Assembly: GCA_949825025.1 (NCBI GenBank)
Contig: OX463778.1
Location: 7,517,142 to 7,581,141 of the forward strand
Reading direction: 5' to 3'
DNA from: Siphlonurus alternatus
Taxonomy: Eukaryota > Arthropoda > Insecta > Ephemeroptera > Siphlonuridae
Length of the DNA stretch: 64,000 bases
The position numbers and the translations under genes were made by a program. The notes below the pieces were generated by a model. That model saw nothing but the letters and a program-made list of their open reading frames with translations, was not told where the DNA came from and made no database searches. This document shows positions 22,901 through 35,290 of the stretch, in pieces. Position 1 is the stretch's first letter. The number at the start of each line of letters is the position of its first letter.

Positions 22901-25900
22901 GCCTCAGTCAGGACGGACACCTCTTTATCATTGAAGTGATGTCAAACACCTGGGGAACCACACACAAGTGCATCACTGCACTGAATGAAAAAAGAGATGA
23001 ATTTATTATCCCAGAGAAGGAGCAACGTAATTTTTACTTGAAACTGTCACCCATCCATGCAACGACGTTGCTTGACTTCGGTGATATATAACGAGAACCG
23101 GTCAATGCACTTTGCCACGCTCAACTTCATTATAAGGATTACCTCAATTACCACATTATTTTGAGGAAAGTCAATGTAATTCTAACAATTGCTGTAATCT
23201 CTTGTGATATGTAACAATGTATTTTTACCACAATTACTCTCGGTAAAAACGTTGCAGTTCGGTGAACGGTTGCGGACAATTGCCAGGAAATGCAGCTAGG
23301 GTTGCAGACCGCTGGTGTGAAAACCCGAGGAGGAACAATAACTTCTCGTGACTTTTTCAACAAGTAGACTGAGGAAGTCTTTGACCGAGCGGACAAGACA
23401 TTCAAGAAAGTTAATGCACTCATGTTCATGAGAAGTTCATGTGATTTTTATATGTATAAAATCATGGGAATCAATAAACGTTACCCTAATAGTTAAAAAT
23501 TACGTCTTCAACTCTTCCTTTACAAGTCTAAACCTAATCTTTTTACCTCAAAAACATATCTTATTTCCTCTTCGCTCAAAGTGAGGATGAAATGAAGACT
23601 AAATTTCTAACATTTTATGCTCAAGAAGAGGAAAAAATACGTAATCTTCTATTTTTTTTCCCCCCTCTTTTGTCCTTTAAAATAAGAGGACAAAAGACGA
23701 GAGGAGAGCTTAATAGCGAAGAATAGATGAAATTTATTTCAACTCGGGTATGTATTGTATACGCAAATTTTGATGATTTTTGTAAATAATATTTTTTTTT
23801 ATATACTCTCTAAACTTAAAATATGAAAGCTGGTGGAAAAAAAAATCAGCCGTCGCCTTGCAAAATTTCTCACTTGCATGCAGTCTTTTTAATCACCATC
23901 CCTTACAATGGGGAATTCTCCTACATTTATTTTAATTTTTTTTCAGACGCTCTATGCCTTGAAACTAAATGTCCCAAAACAAAAAAGTTTCAATTTTCAA
24001 AATTGGAGACAAGGAAATTTTTTAAAAATCTCCCTTCTTTTGAATTTAGCGCCAAAACGTGACGTAGAAACTGCCTATCAGGTGAAATTTTCCTGGAATC
24101 AATTTATATTTTCGATTATCACTCTTAAAGTAAACTGATATTAGAGACATAACTATTGATACTAGGGTAGAAAAACCCGCTGATTTCGATCGTGTTACTA
24201 AAATTTATAGCCAATCGATCACTACTTAAGGATAAGGTAACGCCACCAATGTTAAAAAAAAATCCCTCTCACAAAAATTCTGAAAAAAATTTAAAATGTT
24301 CTCCTCTACACCCCCTATCAGTAGCTAAAATATCAGGTATACAAATACGATCTAGTTTTTGAGTTATAAATTTTTAAAGTTGACTATACTTTAACATGGA
24401 GAAATGAAAATCCCATGTTAAATTAGTCAACTTTAAAAATTCATAACTCAAAAACTAGATCGTATTTGTATACCTGATATTTTAGCTACTGATAGGGGGT
24501 GTAGAGGACAACATTTTAAATTTTTTTCAGAATTTTTGTGAGAGGGATTTTTTTTAACATTGGTGGCGTTACCTTACCCTTAACGCTCAAACTATGATAT
24601 CAGGCAGTTGTTGTGTGTTAACTAGGGAGTTTCTACGTCACAATTTTCAGTTTTGCGATCAGGTTGCATACTTTGCCCCTATTCTAATAATATCTTCAGA
24701 GTCCCCAAATTTGAGTTAAAAAAGTTGAAACTTAAGTCAAACTTATTGTTAATATGTACCCTATCATAATATAGTAGTTAAATTAAAATTTGAGTTGTAA
24801 GAGAATTCCCCATTCTTACGGGGCATGTTGATTAAAGGCATACAGGCCTCAAAATACAAATTAGACAGTCGCCAAGTGGGTTTAGAGTATATATAATCAA
24901 CGTTTGCATCATTTTTTTCCACGCGTGATGCATCCGTGCGAAGTCGCAGTTCAAAGTAAGAAATTTAGTCCTTGATGACGTCACGAAGTCCTTGATGACG
25001 TCACGAAGTCCTTGATGACGTCACAACTCAATGCTAATCGGCGCTAGCTGTGAGTTGTGACGTCAGCAAGGACTTTCTTTACAGCGCGACTTCGCACAGA
25101 CGCACCGCGCGCAGGTAAAAATAATACGAATGTTGATTATAAACTTGAGCAACACTTAATGTCTGTTTAATTTGTTATTTGAGGCCTGTATACCTTTAAC
25201 AAGGCCGCAAAGCGAAATTTTCAAAGCCGACGACAAGTACAAAATTCCATGAAAATTATTGGTGTTTTGTCAAAATCAGCGATGTTTTTTTATAAAATGA
25301 AAATAACCTTTTTTTTTCTATAATTTCAATTCCCTGCATTTTTTAAATATCTTATTCAATTCAATGGTAATTATTAATTAACAATCCAAAATGGAAGCAT
25401 ATTTTCTTCCACGGTCTACACGAGCGTGAGGCACCTCATTTTTTTATTTCATTGTGGAGATTTCTTTCCCGATTTCTAAAATATTTCACGTCTGTCATGA
25501 TAAGTGATAATAATGATAAGTATTAACACAAACAGAATAAATTGAGAAAATAGTAACCCAGTTAATTTAAAATCCTGTTAAAATCTAAATTTTAAGGCAG
25601 TTTGATCTTCCATCTCTTCGGCCTTCGCATCTCCTCTAAATATAACTATAATTAAAAAAAATTATGCGACTTGATTTTATTTCAAAATAAAAAATAAAAA
25701 AAATTAGATCTAGCTCCTATAGCTCCATAAAATGTTCCTCTCTACACCCCCTATTAGTAGCTAAAATATATCAGGTATACAAAAACGAGCTTATAGTTTT
25801 CGAGTTATCAATTTTTTAAGTTCACTAATTTAACATGGAGAAATGGAACTTCCATTTTAAATTAGTAAACTTTAAAAATTAATAACTCGAAAACTAGCTC

Positions 25901-27647
25901 GTTTTGGTATGCCTGATATTTTAGCTACTGATGCAGAGGAGAACATTTTAAATTTTTTCATAAATTTCATGAATGGGATTTTTTAGCATTGGGTCAGCTG
26001 ATCCGTGTTATCTCTACCTTAACCCTTAAATTGCTTGATGCGGTGCAAATAGGACAATTTATCGTCACCATGAAATGCGATAAGAAATTGCACGGTCTTT
26101 AACTTGCCACGGTTCACAAGCACCATTAAACGTTCCACTGCAGCGCCCCCCGACGATGACTCAATGATTTCTACTGGAGGATAATATAACTTTCAAGCCG
26201 CTCTTACTGCCAACGCTATACACCATGTCAGATCCCTATCCCTAGTACGTCACGAAGCTGACTTTGATAAGCCCTAGTTGAAAAATTACGTCTTCAATTC
26301 ATCCTTTACACGTCTAAACCTAATCTTTTTACCTCTAAAACACATTTTCCTCTTCGCTCAAAGTGAGGATGACATAAAGACAATATTTATAACATTTAAT
26401 GTTCAAGAAAAGGAAAAGAGACGTTTTTCATCTCTTTTTTCCTCTAAAATGGTGCAAAATAAGAGCAGAAAAGACGAGAGGAGAGTTTAATAGCGAAGAA
26501 GAGATGAAATTTATTTCAACTCGGGAGCGCATTTGATTGGCTATAATAGCCTATCAAAGGATTCAAAGGTGCCGCTTTATCCGCCAGCGCTACGCAGTCA
26601 CCACACAGACCGCTCGAACGTGTGGTTAATGTGGCGGACTTTCCCGATGGTTGACGGAAATTGTCGGACACCGAGGTTCGACGTCGCAGATTACTCACCG
26701 GGACCTCCAAGGTCAATGTAGGTCAAGTTGAAGTCGGTGCAGCAGATGCAGCCCGGACCGTCACACACGCAGTTACTGATAGGCGCGGCGTCCTCGGATG
26801 CGGCCGTGTCTCGCTGCTCAGTGTCCTTGGGGAGCTCGAAGTCCCAGCTCAAAAGCTCTGTAAACAACCATCATTTTATATATGTTATTATGGTGAATGA
26901 TTGCTTATAGACTCGAAGAAATCTAGAAAAATATTGAGAAATTTCATGGATTGTAAAGTAAAGTGATGAGAAATCTCCCACACTGATTGCGGTTCGTTGA
27001 TGATTTATGCGGGCAATGACTGGACTTAAAGCTAAGGTAGAGATAACGCCGATTAGCTGTTCGACGTAGATCCCTTTGATTAACATGTAAACCTGAGCAA
27101 GTTCATAAAAAATCTGAACATTTTTTAAGAGGCAGGTATATTATTAAGTTTTTAGTTTGTCTCTCCATATGGAAAAGCCCAGATGCTGAAAATTAAAAAA
27201 ATAATAATAATATGATAATTAAACAAAAATCGGCTCATTAAACTGTTTTGAAATTTTTTCTATGACTTTTATCGATCTGCCTCTCAAAAAATTTTCAGAA
27301 TTTTTGTGAATTTGCTAAGGTTTACATGTTAATCAAAGGGACTTACCGGACCTATGTCGAACAGCTGATCGGCGTTATTTCTACTTTAATACGTCATAAA
27401 TCAATTACTTTGACGTTTTTTACATGTGTATTAAATTTTTTAAACTCAAAGAGATAATTAAAGAATTTTATTAATTAAATTCAGTTGGTCAATTAACTCT
27501 GCATGCATTTTTGCAATGTTATTTTTTGATAAAATTTTGATTTTCTTTTTGCTCGAGCTTCATCAGTTTATATTAGAAGTTTAAAATGTAAATTCATAAA
27601 CTATAAAATGTAAAAATATAATCTGTAGAACTGTATTGAGTAGAAAT

Positions 27648-27706
<59 letters not shown>

Positions 27707-30070
27707 AAAAAAAAAAAACTTATCAATGAATTGCTCAGAAATTTATTTATAATTTATATTTACTTATTTTGTATCATGCGCTTATTTAATCTTAATTTTT
27801 TTGATGAAATTTCAATGTTATCAATGATAATATTAATATACTATGCAAGTAAAAAATTACAAAGTCCAACAAATTAAGACTAATATGGTAAAAGAGAATA
27901 TCAAACTTGTGAATTTTGCAAAAAATATAAAAGTTCATCAGGTTCACCACGTTTCCCTCAATGGCGTGACAATTAACAGAGAGGCGTTCTTGCTTTCCAC
28001 AGATGTATATTATTCAAATTATGAACATGAACCGAATTTAAAATGTCAAAACATATTTAGGTCTGCAAAGCCCCGCACGCTCGCTGACTTCAATAAAGTC
28101 GCCATAAGTATGATTGGAATGTCAATTAACTGCTCCATACCGCCTCGTGGTTCACCGTTATAACGTTTAAACTTATAATTGACCTTGGTTTCATGACATA
28201 CTCGGAACAAACTAAAGATTCCCGCAGGAAACAACCTGGAAATCTGGAAATATTAATTCAAATTATTATTTATTTTACAATAATTATATAACCAATAAAT
28301 ATAATGAAGTTAACAATACATATTTGAAATTTATTGATGTATTGACTTCGGATCTGCGATTCAACAGAGTACAACATGCATTAAAAAACATAATTAATAC
28401 AGCTAAGGTCATGCAGGTACTATGTAATAATATAGCAAACAATTTAAAACGGAGTATTCATCAAAAGTTATAGTCCGAAATTGACGTAATGAATGTAGTT
28501 GAATATGCCCAAATTACGATGCGCAGATAAAAATTTGTGCATGGCATTATTTTTACATTATTAAATTAATTATTATGCAGTTTTAGATACGCAAGTTTAG
28601 TATCATTCATTAAATTTGCATGAGCCTAAATTATAAAATATTTTGTACTGACTGGTACTATTTTATTTCTTCCGTAGAAAATGTAAAATCATCATCGTTC
28701 TGAATAAAATATAGCGGCTCGCATTCCTTCCACTTACTAACTGTACAGATTAATTTAAAATAATAATTATATATGATAATTTATGTAAATTAATCATAAT
28801 CTTTTATATTAATTATTATAATTACGTACAGTATTATCTTACTTAACAGGTAACACAGATTTTATATATAAATCCTCATCATCCAATTAAAAGAGTTTTC
28901 AAATAAATTTATTGACATTTGTTTAATTAATACTTTCTCTCAAACAATTAATAACTCTGATTCATCATTCAAACAATTAATTTTAAATTCATAATAAATA
29001 ATTGTTTTAAAAACTCGGTCAAACAAACAATCAAATGACAAAGAGAGAAAATGGTGAGTTTTTAGCGAAGCGTGAAAACCGCGAAACTCTCCTTTTTAAC
29101 AAGGTTTAATTTACGTATCACCACGGTAAATTTATATTGTTGAAACAATAATGCTACATGTCATGACAACCATGTATTAACAATGCATATTTGTTTGCCT
29201 TAGTAATTAACGAAGCGTTAATTGAATGAGCAAATTCAGCGAAATAGTACAAATAATAATTTTGTAAGCTTAAAGTGTTCTACTTATTTTTGGTAAATTA
29301 ATAAAAATAACAAATAAGTTACTCATTCTATAGTTAAATAGTTAATTTTATATTAGATAATTTTGAACTATCATCAATGCTACACTAAATAGGTATATTC
29401 GTAAAATGAAATTAAAAACAAATTGTTCCAGGTACAGAAGGTTCATCTTATTATTGATTCATGAATCCAATTTGCATTTACGAACAGGTCCCATGTATTG
29501 CAATCATATACAGACATAAATATTAATTAATAAAATCATTACATAAATTAGAAATTGGATTGTACTCATCACTCTCAAGCAAAATGAAATATAATTATTC
29601 AGTGTAATAATTAACAAATACTCATTCAGCAATTTTTTCTTGCATATTTACATTATTTACTTTACTCCATAAATTCTATGGTACCTAAGCTATTTCTTTT
29701 CATTTTAAACTGTCAAAAACTTATTGAAAATATTTGTGTCAGAAACGTAATTAATATGACAAAAAAATTAACACTTTTCAACCAACCATCAAATGTAAAA
29801 ATCTATTATTCTCAGAATATAAAAAAAAAACTACTAATGATTAACTATTATTAATAATTAATAGTTAAACATCAACAACAACCGTTTTTTTTTTATCATG
29901 TCAAAACATAACAGTTATAAAATTTTTAAGACCACCCGGAGCTAAAAACCCGCTTTTTTTATCCAATTGATGATTATATTAACATTCCTCTACTTACGTT
30001 GAAGAAAAGATTTTGCTGATACCGCCGAGACAAGGATTGTGATCATCAGAAGTCGCCTAAGGAGCACCAT
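19910..30070 (-). CDS. DUF4773 family secreted Cys-rich protein, gene B
   Basis: The minus-strand exons in transcript order are 30070-29998, 26857-26699, 22479-22387 and 20412-19910, all joined in phase 1 by GT-AG introns, giving 275 residues. Exon 1 encodes a signal peptide with Arg5-Arg6 and a Leu/Ile/Val core ending Val-Ser-Ala. Exon 2 has an acidic linker and Cys54-x-Cys56-x4-Cys61-x-Cys63-Cys64. Exon 3 (31 codons) begins Gly-Cys-Val. Exon 4 has Asn-Pro-Glu-Pro-Thr-Cys, three more conserved Cys, then about 100 residues rich in Pro, Glu, Thr, Ala and Gly, with NxS/T sequons and a C-terminus ending Asn-Glu-Val-Ala. It is the only family member here on the minus strand, so one inversion within the cluster is implied. 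The family function is unknown. Confidence 0.82.
20413..22386 (-). other. Intron 3 of gene B with foldback elements
   Basis: It contains a small hairpin element copy (about 20520-20640), a foldback with GGTGGATTCACATGG and CCATCTGAATCCGCC arms (about 20789-21008) and a second, short foldback with TACACTCCATTTGAAT and ATTCGAATGGAGTGTA arms (about 21044-21131). A related element with AGTACACTC and GGAGTGTAC ends lies at 40668-40812. The left half of a GGGGCATTCACAAAG element lies at 22225-22345, just after the exon 3 donor. Confidence 0.6.
22796..23130 (+). mobile_element. SINE family 1, fullest copy
   Basis: A roughly 330-bp unit running from a GATAAGGTATGAGGG-like edge through GAGGGAACCGTGGAAAGCCT, GGGGAACCACACACAAGTGC and TTATCCCAGAGAAGGAGC to a 3' end with GAGAACCGGTCAATGCACT. 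Partial copies lie at 595-765, 935-1080, 13350-13495, 32403-32600, 37320-37540, 57462-58122 (split) and 59615-59850. The dispersal and length suggest a SINE; a Pol III promoter was not clearly identified. Confidence 0.65.
24226..24583. mobile_element. TTAA-bounded foldback MITE (family 2)
   Basis: TTAAGGATAAGGTAACGCC at the left and GGCGTTACCTTACCCTTAA at the right. The arms are nearly full length, meeting around ACATGGAGAAATG. It is closely related to the nested copy at 48431-48785. Confidence 0.8.
24832..25199. mobile_element. TTAA-bounded MITE carrying four TGACGTCA sites
   Basis: The ends TTAAAGGCATACAGGCCTC and GAGGCCTGTATACCTTTAA are inverse. The interior has three tandem copies of GTCCTTGATGACGTCAC (24970-25025) and a fourth TGACGTCA on the other arm near 25058. 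It splits a small hairpin element whose halves are GGGGCATGTTGA and CAAGGCCGCAAAG. The 8-bp TGACGTCA matches the CRE consensus. Confidence 0.75.
26858..29997 (-). other. Intron 1 of gene B
   Basis: The 3.1 kb intron contains a TTAA-type MITE (27032-27389) and an (AT)n run (27650-27702). The rest is unique AT-rich DNA. A 106-codon open frame on the plus strand (27843-28163) looks compositionally like AT-rich chance reading and is not supported as a gene. Confidence 0.5.
27032..27389. mobile_element. TTAA-type MITE (family 1), left end slightly decayed
   Basis: CTAAGGTAGAGATAACGCCG at the left and CGGCGTTATTTCTACTTTAA at the right. The inner parts TTTGATTAACATGTAAACC and the inverse match the copies at 48187-48930, 52849-53240 and 57667-58056. 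Confidence 0.75.
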
Positions 30071-30149
30071 TGTTGCGATGTTGGTACGTAGTGTTGCTGT
30101 GAGTCGACTGTTGCAAGCGAGCAGCTTAAACTGTCTGACAGCAAGCCGA

Positions 30150-30185
30150 CATACTTACTGATGACCGAGATTTAAAAAGACAGAC
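30150..30185 (-). promoter_or_regulatory. Candidate core promoter of gene B
   Basis: An arthropod-type initiator TCAGT lies on the minus strand at 30161-30157, 87 bp before the start codon. A TTTTTAAA word lies slightly upstream, but closer than a normal TATA box, so this is weak. Confidence 0.25.
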
Positions 30186-31104
30186 ACACCCGCTTGGTGG
30201 GCGAGAGAGAGCTATACTTTAATTAATATAACTTTTATAACAGGAAATGTAGTATTTTTATACTTTTAAGATGTAATTATCATTAAAAATTATATATTTC
30301 ATGGAATATACGTTAATAATGCTAAATTTGATAATGTATATTGAAAAAAATTGAGAAATTTTTGCATTTTCGATTACATCCGGTTTGTGATTTTAATTTA
30401 ATTTAAATATATCTTGTCCGTGGTAGTGATTTACTATGTCAAAATCACCCACGCAAATATAATATTTTGTCACCAAGTTTTTCTTTTGTGATATTCCATT
30501 TCTTTTCAATGTTAATAGGTTAAAAAAACTCTTTAATAAGGTTCTAAGAAAAAAGATATTCTTAGTAAAAGAAAGTTTGTTTTTATCTCTATATCATTAC
30601 AAGTATATAAAAAAGTTACTATCACTTTGATGACTAATATGTAATTTTTTTAATGTAAAAGTTTCTTCTATAAAATATAAAGTCGTTCTCATTTATCTTT
30701 GATTTGACGTCACGAACATTTTCCTTTGTCCTCCAATACAATTCTAATGGAAGCATCACTTGACGTCACACCAAAGATAAATTGGGACGACTTTATAACC
30801 TAAATCAATCATTTATTAATTAAATTTTATTAAAACTTATTCTACTTCTACTTTTATTTCATGGACTCAATTGTTAAAGATAAAATAATTTGATCATTAT
30901 TAAATTATTTTTAATGGACATTTACTTAATTAAAATAGTTTGGCACAAAAATCCAGGCCAGGCTAAAATCTTCAATCACGAAGAAAACAAAGGGGTCAGA
31001 GGGCGTTGTCTTTAAAGATAAAAAAAGTTGCACTTCACTTCAATTTCCGCATATAATATTATAACGTTCAGGCCTACATAAAAAATGAGCAATTGGAGCA
31101 AATA

Positions 31105-31382
31105 TCCGAGTCTTTTCTTCGCTATTAAGCTCTCTTCTCGTCTTTTGTCCTCTTATTTTGCACAATTTTAGAGGGAAAAAGGGGAAAAAATACGAAATTA
31201 CGTCTTTTTTCATCTTATTGAGCATAAAATGTTAGAAATAATATTGTCTCCATTTCATCCTCACTTTGAGCGAAGAGGAAATGCGATGCGTTTTAGAGGT
31301 ATTAAAAAAACATAATAAAATTAGGTTTAGACGTTTAGACGTGTAAAGGATGAGTTGAAGACGGAAATTTTCAACTAGGGTA
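31105..31382. mobile_element. AGTTGAAA-end MITE (family 5), representative intergenic copy
   Basis: Family 5 units are about 230-280 bp. One end reads CCCTAGTTGAAAAATTACGTC and the other ATTTCAACTCGGG (inverse on the outer 12 bases). Fixed inner words are TTAGGTTTAGACGTGTAAA, GAGCGAAGAGGAAAT and TTTTGCACCATTTTAGAGG. Copies: 23482-23750 and 26270-26525 (one orientation), 31105-31382, 34764-35042, 36624-36858 and 39566-39834 (the other), 40110-40370, and a truncated one at 42580-42741. Confidence 0.75.
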
Positions 31383-34300
31383 GGTTCTATTTATATTTAT
31401 TTAAAGTAAATAATTAATAATTGAAAAAAAAATAAAAATGAAATAAATAGATAAGTAGAAAATTAATTGAAAATAAAAATGATTAAATGATATCCATAAC
31501 ATTTGCCAGCTTGGCATGCTTCCATTCATTTCCAAAAAGTATATGACTTCTGACTTCATTAATTAAATTAAAATGCTCTAAAGAAATTTTAATCAAGATT
31601 GGGTATGGTAGAATATATTATAGGTCATGAGTTCTATTGATTTGATTACTCCTACAATTAGAAAATAACTATATAAAAATTAACAAATAGAGCAAACTGG
31701 GAGTTGTAATTTTATATTGAATAAGTGGATAAATATTAAGTGGATAATTAATAATTGAAACGAAAAATATCTAAAAATTAGGTACAAATAAAAAATGACA
31801 AATAATTATTATACCCATGATATTTGCTATAACTTTGTTGCCATTCATTAAAAAAAACAGATTTAATATTATAAATTAATAAAATTAATGAAGTTTTTCT
31901 TAAAAATTAGGATTAGATCATAAAAGTTAATTAATTTTATTGGTTTCATTAAATTACTTAAAATGCTCCTAAAATTAGAAAATGGCAGTACATTTATTTA
32001 TTTTAATTATGAACTAAACTGAAATGCAGTCAATAAAGCAGTGCCAATAGCGTGTCCTCTTTATACATATATATTAAATTGTGCTTGCTATATAACAAAG
32101 CATAACTGCACTTGCACATCACACAATATGCTTCCGAAGTCGTGATTTGCTAACTGCTCTCCTGCATATTTTATGACCTTCATTTATTTATGCGCTTATT
32201 ACAAAAGAATTACACTTGGATAATCATAAAATGTCCGTTGTTTCAATTTAGTAAAGGTTTTCATTGCGGCCTTGTAAATCTCTATTCCTTGTGGGTATGC
32301 AGCCAGTTATACTCCTTTTTGGCATGAGAAGTATACCAAAATTTGCAATAGGTCGACTTTAAATTAACTTGTTCTCCAGGCTTTATACATCACTTTGGTT
32401 TATTGAAAAAAAGTAGAGGTGCATGTCGATCCGTTCTGAGTTTTCTGACTGAGATTTTCCACGGTTCCCTCAGTCTTATCTCAGTAAATGCTGGGATGCG
32501 TAACAGGCCGTGGCCACCATCCTTTCCCTACCTTATCCCTACACATTACCCTGCCTCTCGAGCTCCAAAAGCTCATAGGATGTATCCTAGTAAAAAAAAA
32601 AAAAACAAAAAACAATTACCGATAATATGAGATAGTTGATTCAATGTAAAAGACTTCCTACAGTTTGCATTTGTATGAATAATTAATCTAATTTTATTAT
32701 TCAGGTAAAGTTGCATATTTTACGATGCACACTCGCTTTTTAGAATATTCCCCATGTATTTTCTGCAGCCTTGTTAATCACCATGCCCTGTTTTATTTTT
32801 ACGGGGTATGGTGTTTTAAACAAGGTCGCAATGGTAAATTTTCCTGTAAGGAATGACTGAATTATAATTTCATTATATATTATTTATAATATTTGCAACT
32901 ATTTGTATTTAATTTTAGTAAAAATATAATCTAAAAGCCCTTTTGCAGCGACCACTGTCAATGTATTGAATCAAAAGTGTTGAAGGCTTCATACAAGACT
33001 TGCAAGCAGACACATTTTTACTATAACAGAGTGCATGTTTTAGACATGCATTGATAGACATGCATTGATAGACACGTGCATTCACATAACACAATTTTAA
33101 GAATCCTTATAGTAGTTAATATATACGTGACCTCGAAATGCTATCATCGATATTATATAAAAACTCACCTGATTGCATTGGGGGTTGCCAGTTTTACAGG
33201 CGCACTGCGAACGTCGCTTGTGTAAAATTAGCATGTTATACGGCGGGTCTTTCACCATATGTCATACAATAATATGACGTCACGATTGTGTAGGCAAAAC
33301 ATTGTCAACGGCATAGTACAAGATACATGCTAAAGTTGATCTTGAAATTAATTTCTCCTGGCTGTTCGCATAATTTTTCTTAGAATTTTCTTTCTTTAAA
33401 TGGTGACAAGAAGAATCAATGCTATTGAAGAAAAATATTTGGCGGCCAAAACTATTATAAAAAAGATATATTTTGAGTTACGTTAACCCGCACAGCATAT
33501 ATAGGATTAAAGGGTTTTGTGCCTAGATCCCGAATATTCTTCGGGCAGCTTCGGGCATCTCCGTGCTACCCAAACGTAAACATGAAACTCCCTTATAACC
33601 AAAGCCATGTGCACTATACTTAATATAATGTTTTCACCGGAAGTAGCCGGAAGTTAAAGGTTTTTAGTCTTTCTATTTATACTTGAATTTTGAACTTAAC
33701 AAAAATTAATGTTTTTTAAAAAGAGTATATTATAATGACTTTTTATACTTGCAAAATTTTACAGACATGAATAGGAAGGCAAGAAAGCACCCACTTCCGG
33801 CTACTTCCGGAAGGAATATTGAACTAATTTGACTGTAGTAGTATATTCACTCATAACACCATGTTTGTTTGCAGCCTTGTATATCTCTATGCCTTTTATA
33901 GGTATCCCAATATGATATTATTAAATATACAATGTATTCGCCTTGCAATTATGCAACTTTTCCTACATCTATACTCGTGCGTGATGATATTTACCATTGG
34001 AACTCAGGGAACTCTCTACTTAACTGCAAGGCTTAAAATTCATAATGAGAAGGATTATTGTCACTAGTGTTAGGAGGTGGTGAATTACTCTGAAAATTAT
34101 AGTAAACCTTCCTTGCATTATAACTTATAACATAAATTTTCAGCAAAAAAAAAAAAAAAAAAAAATGAAGCAAAAGTCAGTCTAGTTTTTGAGATATTCA
34201 GGATATAAATAGTGAGACGGTAGTGCGAATATCATTATAAATCTGGCTGCCATTTTCAAATCAAGTCAAATCAGCATCTTCTTCAGCTAAAAAAATAATA

Positions 34301-35059
34301 AATCTCAGAAACTGGACTGAATAATTAATTATACTTTTTACTTCAGAAAGTGAACTGTAATTTTGTTCTCTATGTTCTGATCTAAGTTTTATATTTTTTT
34401 ATCATCAAAAAAATAATTACACTAATGATACTAATGACAATAATCCTTAAGAGACAGTATAATATAGTCGTCTCCTCATCTGAGAGTTCAGTTTGCAACC
34501 CTGCATGTTAATTTCCATCTAGGGTCTGTAAGTTTATGAATTTAATAATACGGCTGCGAAACAGGTCGAGTCAGGCGAAACAGGTGACGAGTGTATTAAA
34601 AATAATATATTGTCTCTAAATTTCAATCTGATCGAATTTAATTTTGAACTGCTGCAAATAATTATGTAAAAAAAAGGAGGCTTCTTGATTTCATTTGTAC
34701 TTGCGTTATCATCTCCCATTATATACCCATGCATTATATACTCATTATAACCTAGCTCAAGCCCACCTGAGTTGAAATAAATTTCATATTTTTTTTTTTT
34801 TTGCTTTTCTTTACTCTACTCTCGTCTTTTCTCCTCTTATTTTGCACCATTTTAGAAGAAAAAAAACTGAAAAAGACGAAATTACGTATTTTTTTCCTCT
34901 TCTTGAGCATAAGATGTTAGAAATATTGTCCTCATTTCATCCACACTTTGAGTGAAAAGGAATTAAGATGTGTTTTAGAGGTAAAAAGATTAGGTTTAGA
35001 CGTGTAAAAGATGAGTTGAAGACGTAATTTTTCAACTAGGGTATCCTTGTAAACAAAAT

Positions 35060-35290
35060 CTCAATCCGATCTCAGCGTCCCACCAAATGAAGGGTTGAGG
35101 CCACTCCTCCTCCACCAGACGTAGGTCAGAATGAATGGGCGCGCGTGCCTCCGCGGGTCAGTGACGCCAGCTGGCCATGTAGCGATGTGGCGAAGACGTG
35201 CAGACACGTGGGCCGCGGAAGGCCGGCGTGCTGCAATGAGCCTCATGCAACTTTCCCCCCGGAAGTCACCGTCCGGGAGAGTTTGACGTC
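35060..35290. other. GC-rich orphan block
   Basis: A GC-rich interval with CpG-rich words (GGGCGCGCGTGCCTCCGCGG, GTGGGCCGCGGAAGGCCGG) in AT-rich intergenic DNA. The minus strand has a 62-codon open frame. I recognise no domain. It could be a transposon coding relic or a regulatory CpG-rich segment. Confidence 0.3.

Larger units (their letters stand above)
22480..26698 (-). other. Intron 2 of gene B, repeat-rich
   Basis: The 4.2 kb intron holds the fullest SINE family 1 copy (22796-23130), two AGTTGAAA-end MITEs (23482-23750, 26270-26525), a TTAA MITE (24226-24583), a hairpin element split by a CRE-rich MITE (24832-25199) and a left-truncated TTAA MITE (about 25710-26022). A GC-richer segment (26560-26690) flanks exon 2 and has no recognised coding role. 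Confidence 0.6.

Noticed and set aside
27843..28163. 106-codon plus-strand open frame in gene B intron 1
   Set aside because: No domain, no splice or promoter support, and AT-driven composition; judged chance.
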